Positions 26,280 to 34,747 of a stretch of DNA of 64,000 bases are shown here, one piece after another. The notes under the pieces were generated by a model. The model saw nothing but the letters and a program-made list of their open reading frames with translations, was not told the origin of the DNA and did not search any database. The stretch comes from Natrialba swarupiae (lineage in GTDB: Archaea; Halobacteriota; Halobacteria; Halobacteriales; Natrialbaceae): positions 1-64,000 of the forward strand of contig NZ_VTAW01000012.1 in the NCBI RefSeq assembly GCF_008245225.1, read 5' to 3'. The position numbers and the translations under genes were made by a program. Every line of letters begins with the position of its first letter. The stretch's first letter is position 1.

Positions 26280-27113
26280 ATGACTGATACCGACGACGAG
26301 ATCGAAATCGAGATCGAACGCGACGAGTACGTCGAGCGCGCCGCATCCGACGGGCACGGCGGAGAGAGCGAGCCGTCCCACGAGTACGCCAGCAACGACG
26401 AGTATCGCGGAAACGGTGAACGCACCGAGAGCGACGACCGTGACGGATACGACCACGGCAACGGGTTCGACTCGCCCACCCGGGAACTCGAGGAGGAACT
26501 GGGCCGGATCGACCTCGAGACGACGCCGGAGGGGTACGTCGAGGGGAGAGTCAGCGCCCTCGAGTCGCTCGACGAGACGCGAGTTCGCCTCGAAGTCACG
26601 TTACCCCACGGCGAGGTCCTGGAGTTCGTCCTCGAGAAACCGATTCCCTGGTCCGAGGAGTTCCTCCTGGCTCGCATCGTCGAGGACGTCGGCTACGACG
26701 CGACCTCGATTAGCCACATCGTCGGCGAGGGGATTCCCCTGGTGCGGACCGATGCGGGGGCGAACGCGGAAGACGACGCCCCCGACTGGAAGACGACGAC
26801 GGTCCACGCGGTCGGCGACGTGATTCTTTCCTCGCTGGGCGGCCGATATCAGCTCGAGGAACGCCGGAGCCCGGAGTGGCGGCTAGTCGATCCGCTCGAG
26901 CGTCGAGCGCACGAGGACGATGGGGGAGGCCGCGATATCGCCAAGGGTTTGGGGACCCTGTTGATTCTGCTGGCCCCGATCGCGGCGGCGGTCGGTGCCA
27001 TCGTCGCAACGACCGGCGGCATCACGATTTCGATTCCGATCATCGTGACGGTACTCACAGCGCTGGTGCTCGCGCTGTTTGGCTTTTCGTTCGTCGCTGG
27101 GAGCAGACGGTAA
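26280..27113 (+). CDS. Hypothetical protein with two C-terminal membrane helices
   Basis: 277 aa. Residues 1-75 are extremely acidic and disordered. Residues about 80-205 form a soluble domain (GYVEGRVSALESLDETRVRL, then LEFVLEKPIPWSEEFLLAR). Two hydrophobic segments close the protein (TLLILLAPIAAAVGAIVA and IIVTVLTALVLALFGFSFVA). It would be a membrane-anchored cytoplasmic protein. No family recognised. It is bracketed by hairpin elements C and D in the same orientation, which raises the possibility of movement as a unit. Confidence 0.75.
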   Translation: MTDTDDEIEIEIERDEYVERAASDGHGGESEPSHEYASNDEYRGNGERTESDDRDGYDHGNGFDSPTRELEEELGRIDLETTPEGYVEGRVSALESLDETRVRLEVTLPHGEVLEFVLEKPIPWSEEFLLARIVEDVGYDATSISHIVGEGIPLVRTDAGANAEDDAPDWKTTTVHAVGDVILSSLGGRYQLEERRSPEWRLVDPLERRAHEDDGGGRDIAKGLGTLLILLAPIAAAVGAIVATTGGITISIPIIVTVLTALVLALFGFSFVAGSRR

Positions 27114-27144
27114 CAGCCCGCAGTGACGGGTCCGGACGGAGAAC

Positions 27145-27229
27145 TCATACGGATTGCTGTACCAATGTGCCGGCGAACCCGCAGACGGGTCGCGGGTTCG
27201 GCGGTACCGACTGACAGTAAACCGTATCA
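27145..27229 (+). repeat. 85-bp hairpin element, copy D
   Basis: It starts 31 nt after the stop of the preceding rightward gene. Its last three bases (TCA, 27227-27229) are the stop codon of the leftward RLI gene. Inner arms GAACCCGC and GCGGGTTC pair perfectly and differ from copy C (GAAACCAC and GTGGTTTC) at matching positions. Confidence 0.88.
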
Positions 27230-29062
27230 GGGCGCGTAGTAGTACTCGCCCTCGCTCTTTTGCTGTTTGTCGAGTTGCGAGTCGGGTTTGTTGATCCGCG
27301 GTCGGGAGGTGCGCTCGTCCCGGCGGAACGTCACCTCGAGGTTCGCGAGGAACTCGTTCATGCCCTCGCGCATCGACTGTGGCGTGCCAGCCCGGCCGTG
27401 GACGGCGGGTTCGCCGTCGAAGACCATCAACCGGTCGGCGAGCAGGTCGATCATGTAGATGTCGTGGTCGATGACCAGAACCGTCGCATCCTGCTGTTCG
27501 GCGTACCGACGGATGGCGCTCGTCGCCTGCACCCGCTGTTCGACGTCGAGGTGGGCGGAGGGTTCGTCGAGCAAGTAGAGATCGGCGGAGTCGGAGAGGC
27601 AGGCCGCAATGGCGACCCGCTGGCGTTCGCCGCCGGAGAGATCCGAGAGGTTCTGCTCCATGATGCGCTCGAGTTGGAGCGGTTGGGCGATCTCGGTGTT
27701 CCAGTACGACGAACCGAACTGGTCGGTGATCGACGAGAGGAAGGCGTCGACCCGCATATGCTGGTCGATGGTGACGTACTGGGGTTTGTACGAAATCTCG
27801 AGATCGAGATCCAGGTCGGCTCCGTCGGCCGAGCCGGCGACGCTGTCCGGCTCTACATTTCCGGTCAGCAGTTTCGCGAACGTCGACTTCCCGATCCCGT
27901 TGGGGCCGACGATCCCCAGCACTTCGTTCTGACGGATCTCGCCGCCCTCGACGTCGAGACTGAACTCGCCGTCGCCGTAGCTCTTTTCGAGGTCGGGGTA
28001 CTCGACGAGCGTGTCGCCGCGGACGCTCGAGCGAGGGGCGTGTTCTTCGAACTCGATTGGATCGGGGCGGATCCGCATGTTCTCGTTGTCGAGGTAGCCT
28101 GCCAGATACTCGTTGATCCCGTTGCGTACGGACTTCGGCGACGTGACGACACCGTAGGCGCCCGGTTCACCGTAGGCGACGTGAAGGGTATCGGCGAGCA
28201 GGTCCAGGATCGCGAGGTCGTGTTCGACGACGAGCATCGATCGGTCTTCCTCCTCGGCGAGTTCGCGGATCAGCCGCGCCGCGGTGACGCGCTGGCCGAT
28301 GTCGAGGTACGGCGTGACCTCGTCGAGGAAGTAGAAGTCGGTGTCTCGAGCCAGCGTGGCGGCGATTGCCACGCGCTGGAGTTCGCCGCCGGAGAGGTCG
28401 TCGATCGACTGCTCCATGACGGGGCCGATCGAGAGCCGTTCGACGAGGTGGTCCAAGGCGTCCCGTTCGTCCGTTTTCTCGAGCAGTTCTCGCGTGTTGC
28501 CGTCGAAGCTGTTGGGGATCTGGTCGACGTACTGGGGCTTGCGGGCGACGGTCACCTCGCCGTCGCGAACGTCCGCGATGTAGTCCTGGAGTTCCGTGCC
28601 GCGGTAGGCCTCGAGTACGTCGTCCCAGTCGACGTCCTCGTCGTGGCGGCCGAGGTTTGGCTCGAGTTCGCCGGCGAGGATGTGGACGGCGGTCGTTTTC
28701 CCGATGCCGTTCGGTCCGAGGATACCCGTCACCTGTCCTTCCTGTGGGGCGGGCAGGCCGTACAGCGAGAATGCGTTCTCGCCGTAGCGGTGGGCTGGGT
28801 CGTCCTGGAGTTCCTTGGGCAGGTTGATGATCTCGATGGCGTCGAAGGGGCACTTCTCGACGCAGATCCCACAGGTTTCGCCGAGACAGATCTCTTCGGA
28901 GATGTGGATCTGTTCGGGTTGACCCTCGTCGGCGTCCTCGCCCCGGAGGGTGATACACTCCTTGCCGGTCCGATTGGGTGGACAGTAGTTCTTACACTCG
29001 TAGCTACACCGGTCGGGCTGGCACCGGTCCAGATCCACGACGGCGATACTGTCGTCGGCCAT
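27227..29062 (-). CDS. Ribosome-recycling ATPase RLI/ABCE1
   Basis: 611 aa. An N-terminal iron-sulfur region with two Cys clusters (CQPDRCSYECKNYC and CGICVEKCPFDAI) is followed by two ABC ATPase domains, each with GPNGIGK Walker A and LSGGE signature. It splits ribosomes after termination and is essential in archaea and eukaryotes. The ATG at 29062 (MADDSIAVVDLDRC) is the standard start. It is two nucleotides downstream of the EMC6-like gene, with which it probably forms an operon. Its stop codon lies inside hairpin element D. Confidence 0.96.
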   Translation of the reverse strand: MADDSIAVVDLDRCQPDRCSYECKNYCPPNRTGKECITLRGEDADEGQPEQIHISEEICLGETCGICVEKCPFDAIEIINLPKELQDDPAHRYGENAFSLYGLPAPQEGQVTGILGPNGIGKTTAVHILAGELEPNLGRHDEDVDWDDVLEAYRGTELQDYIADVRDGEVTVARKPQYVDQIPNSFDGNTRELLEKTDERDALDHLVERLSIGPVMEQSIDDLSGGELQRVAIAATLARDTDFYFLDEVTPYLDIGQRVTAARLIRELAEEEDRSMLVVEHDLAILDLLADTLHVAYGEPGAYGVVTSPKSVRNGINEYLAGYLDNENMRIRPDPIEFEEHAPRSSVRGDTLVEYPDLEKSYGDGEFSLDVEGGEIRQNEVLGIVGPNGIGKSTFAKLLTGNVEPDSVAGSADGADLDLDLEISYKPQYVTIDQHMRVDAFLSSITDQFGSSYWNTEIAQPLQLERIMEQNLSDLSGGERQRVAIAACLSDSADLYLLDEPSAHLDVEQRVQATSAIRRYAEQQDATVLVIDHDIYMIDLLADRLMVFDGEPAVHGRAGTPQSMREGMNEFLANLEVTFRRDERTSRPRINKPDSQLDKQQKSEGEYYYAP

Positions 29063-29064
29063 CG

Positions 29065-29388
29065 TTAGACGGCGGCCTCCGCGGTGAGTAAGATCCCCCA
29101 CACCACGAACCAGAACGAGAACGTCATGAACGTGATGAACAGGTAGTGTTTGATCCCGAACTCGTCGTCGCCGTAGATGCTCGTGAAGTCGAAGAGCACG
29201 AACTGGACGAGGATCGCGCCGACGACGAGCATCAACGCCCGCGTGTCGGTCGCCGCCTCCGCCGGCGCAAGATCGCCGGTGAGGGCAGCAGAGCCGAGTG
29301 CTGCCCCGACGCCGAGCAGCGCCGACAGCGCGGTCACGCTGATCGAGCGTATGTGCTCGCGCCGATCGCTGATCGATTCGGTCGACAT
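29065..29388 (-). CDS. EMC6-like membrane protein
   Basis: 107 aa, three predicted membrane segments (SALLGVGAALGSAALTG, LMLVVGAILVQFVLFDFT, FITFMTFSFWFVVWGILL). The size, topology and sequence around FTSIYGDDEFGIKHYLFITFMTF fit the archaeal EMC6-like family, relatives of the eukaryotic ER membrane-protein insertion complex. It is 2 nt upstream of rli. Confidence 0.83.
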   Translation of the reverse strand: MSTESISDRREHIRSISVTALSALLGVGAALGSAALTGDLAPAEAATDTRALMLVVGAILVQFVLFDFTSIYGDDEFGIKHYLFITFMTFSFWFVVWGILLTAEAAV

Positions 29389-29488
29389 GAATCGAACTCA
29401 GTCGTCAGCAGTGAAAAGGAGTTCGCATTGACGGGATAGCTGAGCGATGCTGACTGGACAGCCAATCTCGAAACGACTAGCCAGCTGA

Positions 29489-30892
29489 TCAGCGATTATC
29501 CTCGATCGTTCCACCAGCGGTGTAACTTCCCTCGATGGTTGTTCCCCACTCGATGACAAGATCTCCGTCGGTATGGAGATCTCCCTCGATTGCGGCCTGA
29601 TCGAGGGTCGTATCACCTTCCGCGAGTACGTCTCCATGGATAGTGGCCCCCTCGACGGTCACGTCGCCGCCAGCAATAACGTCCCCGTCAATAATCGAGT
29701 CCCATCCGACGGTGAGGTCGCCTCCGGCGCTTACGTCTCCTTCGACGGTGTTTCCACCGTCCAATGAAACGTCTTCTCCGGCATCGATATCCCCGGCAAC
29801 CTCGCTTGAGTCCGCCAGTGAGACGCCACCGTCTGTTTCGATACTCCCGCCGACGACTGTCGATCCACCGACGGAAACGTCTTCTCCGGCGTCGATATCC
29901 CCGTCGATGGAACTCGAGTCGCCGGTAATAACAGCACCATCCGCCTCGATGTCACCGGCGACCTCACTCGAGTCACTGAGGTAGACGTCTCCCCCGGCCA
30001 CGATATCGCCGTCTACGGTTCCGTCCCAGCCAACTGTTACGTCATCCGCGGCCTCGATGTCGCCGTTGATCGAACTCGACTCACTGGTGGATACGGACCC
30101 ATCACTCGAGACGTCACCGTCGATCGTCGAGTCCCAGCCCATCGAGACATCGTCTCCTGCCTCGACATCGCCGCCGATGGAACTCGAGTCACCGGTCGTT
30201 ACCGTACCACCGGCGGTAACGTCACCGTCGACCGTCGACTGCCAGCCCGTCGTGACGTCTCCATCGGTCTCGATATCCCCGCCGTATGTATCTTCGTCAT
30301 CAACGTGGACGTCCCCTTCACCGTCTCCGGGCGGCCCTTCACCGTTTCCGGGCGGCCCTCCACCGTTTCCAGGTGGTCCGCCACCGTTTCCAGGTGGTCC
30401 GCCACCGTTTCCAGGGGGTCCGCCACCATCCGGGTTACAGTTGTACGTTACCGTACTGGACGTGTGGACGTCCGCTATCGTCGTCTTGTCGGCGACTGCT
30501 TGTTCGATGGTGACGTCTATACTGACGATCTCATTCTGTGGATTTCCAGGTCCGGAACAGGAGACCACGATCGGTTCTGAACCCCCGGTTTCGATCGAGG
30601 ACGGTGTCTCGACCGTCAGATCGTTGCCGGCTCCGTCGACAGTGATCTCGAGTGTATGTATGTCTGAGGGGAGATTATTTTGAAGCGTTACAATCTCAGC
30701 CTCGTCAGAATCTCCGTCGATACTGCCGTCCGAAGACGAGACACCGAGGGCGGCATTTTCGTCTGCAGCGGTACTCAGGTGAACGCCGCGATCCGCTGCA
30801 ATCGAGGAGAAGCCGTATACCGGCCCGGCCAGTACCAGCGCTCCGACGACGAGGAAAACGAGACCGAGCTTGGTTGTGGCTCCAAAGTACAT
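29489..30892 (-). CDS. Secreted TasA/DUF1102-like protein fused to an 18-residue-repeat beta-solenoid
   Basis: 467 aa in three parts. (1) An N-terminal signal or anchor segment (about 8-27), then FSSIAADRGVHLSTAADENA, which matches the start of the neighbouring TasA/DUF1102-like protein (FSTVEADRTVDLSTTGDGSA), with a beta-rich domain to about 152. (2) Five copies of GGGPPGN-type linker (156-190). (3) From residue 204 to the end, 14-15 tandem 18-residue repeats of the type GDVxAGxDVTxGxxSTID, alternating Gly-Asp turns and hydrophobic positions, as in bactofilin or polymer-forming beta-helices. Probably an extracellular rod-like protein. It follows the DUF7344 gene after 7 nt. Confidence 0.82.
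   Translation of the reverse strand: MYFGATTKLGLVFLVVGALVLAGPVYGFSSIAADRGVHLSTAADENAALGVSSSDGSIDGDSDEAEIVTLQNNLPSDIHTLEITVDGAGNDLTVETPSSIETGGSEPIVVSCSGPGNPQNEIVSIDVTIEQAVADKTTIADVHTSSTVTYNCNPDGGGPPGNGGGPPGNGGGPPGNGGGPPGNGEGPPGDGEGDVHVDDEDTYGGDIETDGDVTTGWQSTVDGDVTAGGTVTTGDSSSIGGDVEAGDDVSMGWDSTIDGDVSSDGSVSTSESSSINGDIEAADDVTVGWDGTVDGDIVAGGDVYLSDSSEVAGDIEADGAVITGDSSSIDGDIDAGEDVSVGGSTVVGGSIETDGGVSLADSSEVAGDIDAGEDVSLDGGNTVEGDVSAGGDLTVGWDSIIDGDVIAGGDVTVEGATIHGDVLAEGDTTLDQAAIEGDLHTDGDLVIEWGTTIEGSYTAGGTIEDNR
30323..30427 (-). repeat. 21-bp coding tandem repeat (GGGPPGN linker)
   Basis: Five 21-bp units encode GGGPPGN (three exact, then GEGPPGD-type variants). The central units are nearly identical at the DNA level, so the array could expand or contract. 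It separates the TasA-like head from the solenoid. Confidence 0.85.
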
Positions 30893-30899
30893 GTTCCTA

Positions 30900-31424
30900 T
30901 TACGGTGGCCGCTCCATTTCGCCGAGTCGCATCCGTCGGCTCTGGACGGCGTGAACGATCGCCGAGGCGACGAACAGCCCGACGACGGCGGTCGCCCAGC
31001 CGAGCTCGGGGATCGTCTCCGTCGGGACGACCTCGAGCCACAGTCCCGCCATCACGGCCGAAGCCACGACGGCGAGTCCGAGGTAGTACGTCCCCCACGG
31101 AATCGAGTCGCCGGGAACGACGTCGAGGTAGACGTCGAGTTCGTTCGCCTTCTCGGTGAGTTCGATCGTTCGATCGTCGAACTCGACCATCTCGGCTTCG
31201 GCGAGCGTCGGCAGGTGCGTCTGCTGGAGCGACGTGTACACCCGCTTTCGCTCCGCGGAGGTCAACTCTTCGACCTCCTTGTCGAGTTCCCAGGCGGCGA
31301 CGTGCTCCGCGAGGTCGCCGAGTTCGACGGGTTCGCCTTCCCGCTTGCAGTAGTGGATGGCGTACCGCCGTCGGTGATTACTCAACAGGTCAAAGATTTG
31401 CCCCCGATTCGAGCGTTCCCCCAT
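30900..31424 (-). CDS. DUF7344 winged-helix protein with two membrane segments
   Basis: 174 aa. Residues 1-90 form a helix-turn-helix of the DUF7344 type (FDLLSNHRRRYAIHYCKREG, then RVYTSLQQTHLPTLAEAEMV). Two membrane helices follow (TYYLGLAVVASAVMAGLWL and ATAVVGLFVASAIVHAV). This would be a membrane-tethered transcription regulator, a common haloarchaeal arrangement. The ATG at 31424 is preferred to 31481, which lies too close to the AT-rich box at 31491-31496. First gene of the transcript carrying the solenoid protein and divergent from the fibre genes, it is their likely regulator. Confidence 0.85.
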   Translation of the reverse strand: MGERSNRGQIFDLLSNHRRRYAIHYCKREGEPVELGDLAEHVAAWELDKEVEELTSAERKRVYTSLQQTHLPTLAEAEMVEFDDRTIELTEKANELDVYLDVVPGDSIPWGTYYLGLAVVASAVMAGLWLEVVPTETIPELGWATAVVGLFVASAIVHAVQSRRMRLGEMERPP

Positions 31425-31777
31425 ACGAACTGAGATACGTGTTTCATTCCGAATGTAACCGTCGCCGACAGATAAACTCATCGGCCAGCTGATATATTGT
31501 TATGTGGCTGTCAGATGATGGGTGGAAAAAACGGCTGATCGATCCGGCTCGAGTCGGAACTGCAGAACAGCCGGTTTCGGGGGCGCATCGCAGGTGTTCT
31601 CGCTCCGTGAATCGACCCAACCACCGGTTCAAACCTGGCTTGAACGACGGTATCGGCGATCTTGCGCCCGTTCTGGCTACTCAATACAAAGTGGGTGGCG
31701 TTCCTCCACTCGAGTAAGAACCGCGCCGGGTAACGGCGAACTACGGTTGCCAGCGCGGTCGTACGAGGACACTACCA
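31425..31777. other. Divergent control region of the surface-fibre locus
   Basis: 353 bp between the DUF7344 regulator (-) and the TasA-like gene (+), with no gene of its own. Leftward promoter candidates are the TATA-like ATATAT at 31491-31496 and TTTATC near 31473. Rightward no strong TATA box stands out; ACTCAATACAAAG near 31680 is the best candidate and would leave an approximately 70-nt leader. Confidence 0.5.
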
Positions 31778-32275
31778 ATGAGAATGAACAGACGCAACGT
31801 GTTGATCGGACTCGGAACCATCGTCGCCGGCGGCGGCGCAGCGCTCGGAACGGGTGCGTTCAGTACAGTGGAAGCGGACCGAACGGTCGATCTGAGCACC
31901 ACGGGCGACGGCAGCGCGCTGTTGGCGCTCGATGACGGCGGTTCCGAGTTGGTTACCGTTACCGACGACGGTGACGGACAACTCGAACTCTCCTCGGAGT
32001 CGCTCAACCAGAACGCGCTCACGCGAGCCGACGGCGCGATCGAAGTGACGAACAACGGGGAAAACGACGTCGGGTTCTCCGTTCGAGACGATAGCTTCGA
32101 CGTCCTCGATTTCGAGGTTAGCGAGGGCTCGATCGTCGGCGATCCGGAGGACCTGGACGCCGACGATACCGTTTCAGTCGATCTGGTCATCGATCTGACT
32201 GACGACGAACTCGACGACGACATCGCGGACGAGATCACGTTCGTCGCCGACGTCGACGATCACTCCACCGCCTGA
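31778..32275 (+). CDS. TasA/camelysin-like secreted protein (DUF1102-type)
   Basis: 165 aa. MNRRNVLIGLGTIVAGGGAA is a short signal segment, followed by GTGAFSTVEADRTVDLST, the arrangement seen at the mature start of SipW-processed TasA/camelysin proteins. The rest is a single acidic beta-sandwich (GAIEVTNNGENDVGFSVRDD) as in haloarchaeal DUF1102 proteins. By analogy it is a fibre subunit or surface matrix protein exported through Sec. It heads a rightward set with a CARDB protein and a SipW-like peptidase. Start could also be the ATG at 31784. Confidence 0.82.
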   Translation: MRMNRRNVLIGLGTIVAGGGAALGTGAFSTVEADRTVDLSTTGDGSALLALDDGGSELVTVTDDGDGQLELSSESLNQNALTRADGAIEVTNNGENDVGFSVRDDSFDVLDFEVSEGSIVGDPEDLDADDTVSVDLVIDLTDDELDDDIADEITFVADVDDHSTA

Positions 32276-32364
32276 TTTCGGTCACGCGGACAACATTTCG
32301 TCACCGCTCTTCACGACGAGGGTCGACCCCTGTCTACAAACCGACACCTCGTCGAGTTCCCCAG

Positions 32365-33285
32365 ATGCCGTCATCCAATACGCTACTCGTTACGACCGTC
32401 GTCTGCCTGCTCGTGGCGCTCGTCGTCCCGACAGCGGCGGTCAGCGTCGGCGAGGAGACGGCATCGGATGGCGTCGTCCTCGAGCCGACGAGCGCTCACG
32501 CCACGATCGACGACGGCGAACTCCGTCTCGATCTCGAGGCGCTCAACAGTCGGGCGACGACGGACGTCGACGGCGTCTTTGCGATCGAGATCCGCGACGA
32601 TGCGGTCGATCGAGTCTGGGTCGAGAGCGCAGTCGATGGCGTCGCCTTCTACGACAGTGACGACAGAACGACCATCGACGAGTCGACCCCGCTCGAGTTC
32701 GACGGCGGAGGATCCGCGACCGTCGGCGTCTCGATAGACACGCGCGTGGCCCAGGAGGGGACCGAGACCTTCACGATCGTCGTCGCGTACGAGGAAGAAG
32801 ACGCCGACGACGACGAAAGCACTACCGGTGGGGCCGGCGGTGCGGGCGGACCTGTCGACGACCCGATCGACGAACTCGACGAGGAGCCGGTCGCAGCGAT
32901 CGAGCAAACTGCACTCGAGGCGTCGCCGACGACGCTCGAGCCGGGGGAGACGGTGACCGTGAACGCGACCTACGAGAACGTCGGCAACGAATCGGGCGAA
33001 CACACGGTCGAGTTCGTGGCCGACGGGGCACTCGTCGCGACGGAGCCGCTCGAACTCGAACCGGGGGAGGCGGAAACGGTCACGTTCGAGTGGACGCCCG
33101 ACGAGCCGGGCACCTACGAACTCGCGGTCGACGACGTTTCGGCCGGATCGGTCGAGGTTCAGGAGCCGGCGCCGCTTTCGATCGAGAACCGGGAACTTCC
33201 GACGTCCGTGACGGCGGCGCTCGCCCCGCCGCTCGCGATCGGGCTCTCGCTCGCGTTGGTCCGTATGAAACGCCAATGGGAGTAG
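32365..33285 (+). CDS. Secreted DUF1102-like/CARDB protein with C-terminal anchor
   Basis: 306 aa. Signal peptide (residues about 7-26), then a DUF1102-like beta domain (FAIEIRDDAVDRVWVESAVD), an acidic Gly-rich linker near 150-165, and a CARDB-type domain (LEPGETVTVNATYENVGNES, then PGTYELAV). A final hydrophobic segment, SVTAALAPPLAIGLSLALV, is followed by the basic MKRQWE. The topology is an extracellular adhesin-like protein tethered by its tail. It lies between the TasA-like subunit and the signal peptidase. Confidence 0.83.
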   Translation: MPSSNTLLVTTVVCLLVALVVPTAAVSVGEETASDGVVLEPTSAHATIDDGELRLDLEALNSRATTDVDGVFAIEIRDDAVDRVWVESAVDGVAFYDSDDRTTIDESTPLEFDGGGSATVGVSIDTRVAQEGTETFTIVVAYEEEDADDDESTTGGAGGAGGPVDDPIDELDEEPVAAIEQTALEASPTTLEPGETVTVNATYENVGNESGEHTVEFVADGALVATEPLELEPGEAETVTFEWTPDEPGTYELAVDDVSAGSVEVQEPAPLSIENRELPTSVTAALAPPLAIGLSLALVRMKRQWE

Positions 33286-33443
33286 CATGAACCGCCGATG
33301 GCTGTAAGCCATCTTGCTGTGGGACGGCCGGCCGCGAGCGGATCGACTCGTTCGGCAGGTCCTTCTCCGGGCTTTATGTGCCTGTGTTTGTATCGACTAT
33401 CCACGACACGGGTGACGACCATGACGGCGTTCCGGGGGTGGCG

Positions 33444-34613
33444 ATGACGGCTCGAGCGTTTCTCGAGCGCGGGGTGACAGTCGTCATCGCACTGATCGTC
33501 GTCGCCCTCCTCGTCGGCCAGCTTCTGGGACAGCCGATCTTGCTCGGCTACGTCGCGACCGGGAGCATGGAGCCGACGATGTCCGCCGGCGACGGGTTCG
33601 TCGCGATTCCGAGCGTGGTCTCCGGCGAGGTCGAGGAAGGGGACGTCGTCGTCTACGACGCGAGGGAACTCCACGACGGCGGGCTGACGACCCATCGCGT
33701 CGTCGAGGTGACCGACGAGGGGTACGTGACCGCCGGGGATGCGAACCCGTTTACCGATCAGGACGGACCCGAGCCGCTGGTCTCGGACGGACAGATCGTC
33801 GCGACGGCCTGGCAGCCGGGCGGCGAGGTCGTCACGATTCCCCACCTCGGAACGGTCGTCATGGGCATCCAGGCGATCGCGACGACGACCATCGACGCCG
33901 TCTCCGGCGTGTTCGGCCTGACGACGGCCGCCGACTCCGACGGCGTCGGCGCGTTGCTGGTCGGCGTCGGCGTCGCGTTGCTCGGCTTCGGGTTCTTGCT
34001 CGAGGGGTTCGGCCCCAGCCGCCGGGAGACGTCCAGACGCCGCAAGCGTGAGAACGTGATCGGGTTCTGGGTCGCTGTCGGCCTCGTGTTGCTCGTCCTC
34101 ACGACGTTTGCGACCGCGGCGATGGTGATCCCGACCGGAACGACCGAGTACGGCATCGTAAGCACCGAGTCGCCGACCGACGATCCGCAGGTGATCGCAC
34201 CCGGCGAGACGAGCGATCTCACGCGGACGTCCGACAACGCGGGGTACGTCCCGGTCGTCACCGTCTACGAAGCCGAGAGCGCCGGCGTCGACATCGACCC
34301 CGGCTGGCAGACGGTCGGCATCCGCTCGAGCGCGGAGACGACGGTCTCACTCACCGCACCGGAGTCGACCGGCGAGTACACCCGACACGTGGGTGAGTAT
34401 CGATACCTCGCCGTTCTCCCGCCGTCGATACTCGTGTTCCTCCACGGCGTCCATCCGCTTCTCGCGATCGCGGCCGTCAACGGCGTCGTGGTCGGAGCCG
34501 CCGTCGTCGTGATGATCGCGCTGTTCGGCACCGGCGATTTCCGTCTGCGAAACGCTGGCGCTGACGTCCCGTTGAGGACCAGACTCGAACGAAAGCTCCG
34601 CAAGTGGCGGTGA
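33444..34613 (+). CDS. S26 signal peptidase I, Ser-His (SipW/ER) type, with extra C-terminal ectodomain
   Basis: 389 aa. A membrane segment (11-35) precedes the catalytic Ser41 (GSMEPTM), His84 (TTHRVVEV) and Asp99 (AGDAN). His in place of Lys marks the archaeal/ER/SipW subtype. The core ends near 160. Two additional membrane segments, a polar ectodomain (about 230-310) and two more C-terminal segments follow, making it about twice the length of a minimal SipW. The ATG at 33444 is chosen because the preceding 22 residues are not signal-like. It probably matures the TasA-like proteins encoded beside it. Confidence 0.88.
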   Translation: MTARAFLERGVTVVIALIVVALLVGQLLGQPILLGYVATGSMEPTMSAGDGFVAIPSVVSGEVEEGDVVVYDARELHDGGLTTHRVVEVTDEGYVTAGDANPFTDQDGPEPLVSDGQIVATAWQPGGEVVTIPHLGTVVMGIQAIATTTIDAVSGVFGLTTAADSDGVGALLVGVGVALLGFGFLLEGFGPSRRETSRRRKRENVIGFWVAVGLVLLVLTTFATAAMVIPTGTTEYGIVSTESPTDDPQVIAPGETSDLTRTSDNAGYVPVVTVYEAESAGVDIDPGWQTVGIRSSAETTVSLTAPESTGEYTRHVGEYRYLAVLPPSILVFLHGVHPLLAIAAVNGVVVGAAVVVMIALFGTGDFRLRNAGADVPLRTRLERKLRKWR

Positions 34614-34747
34614 GAGACATTCCGAACCAGTATCGTTATACTGTTCGATTCCTTGCACCAACACATACATCGTTTCGCCGACCTGTCGATTTCGAGATCC
34701 GACCTGCGACCTGACTCGGAGAGTCGGCAATCCTGGGGGTGGTAGCT

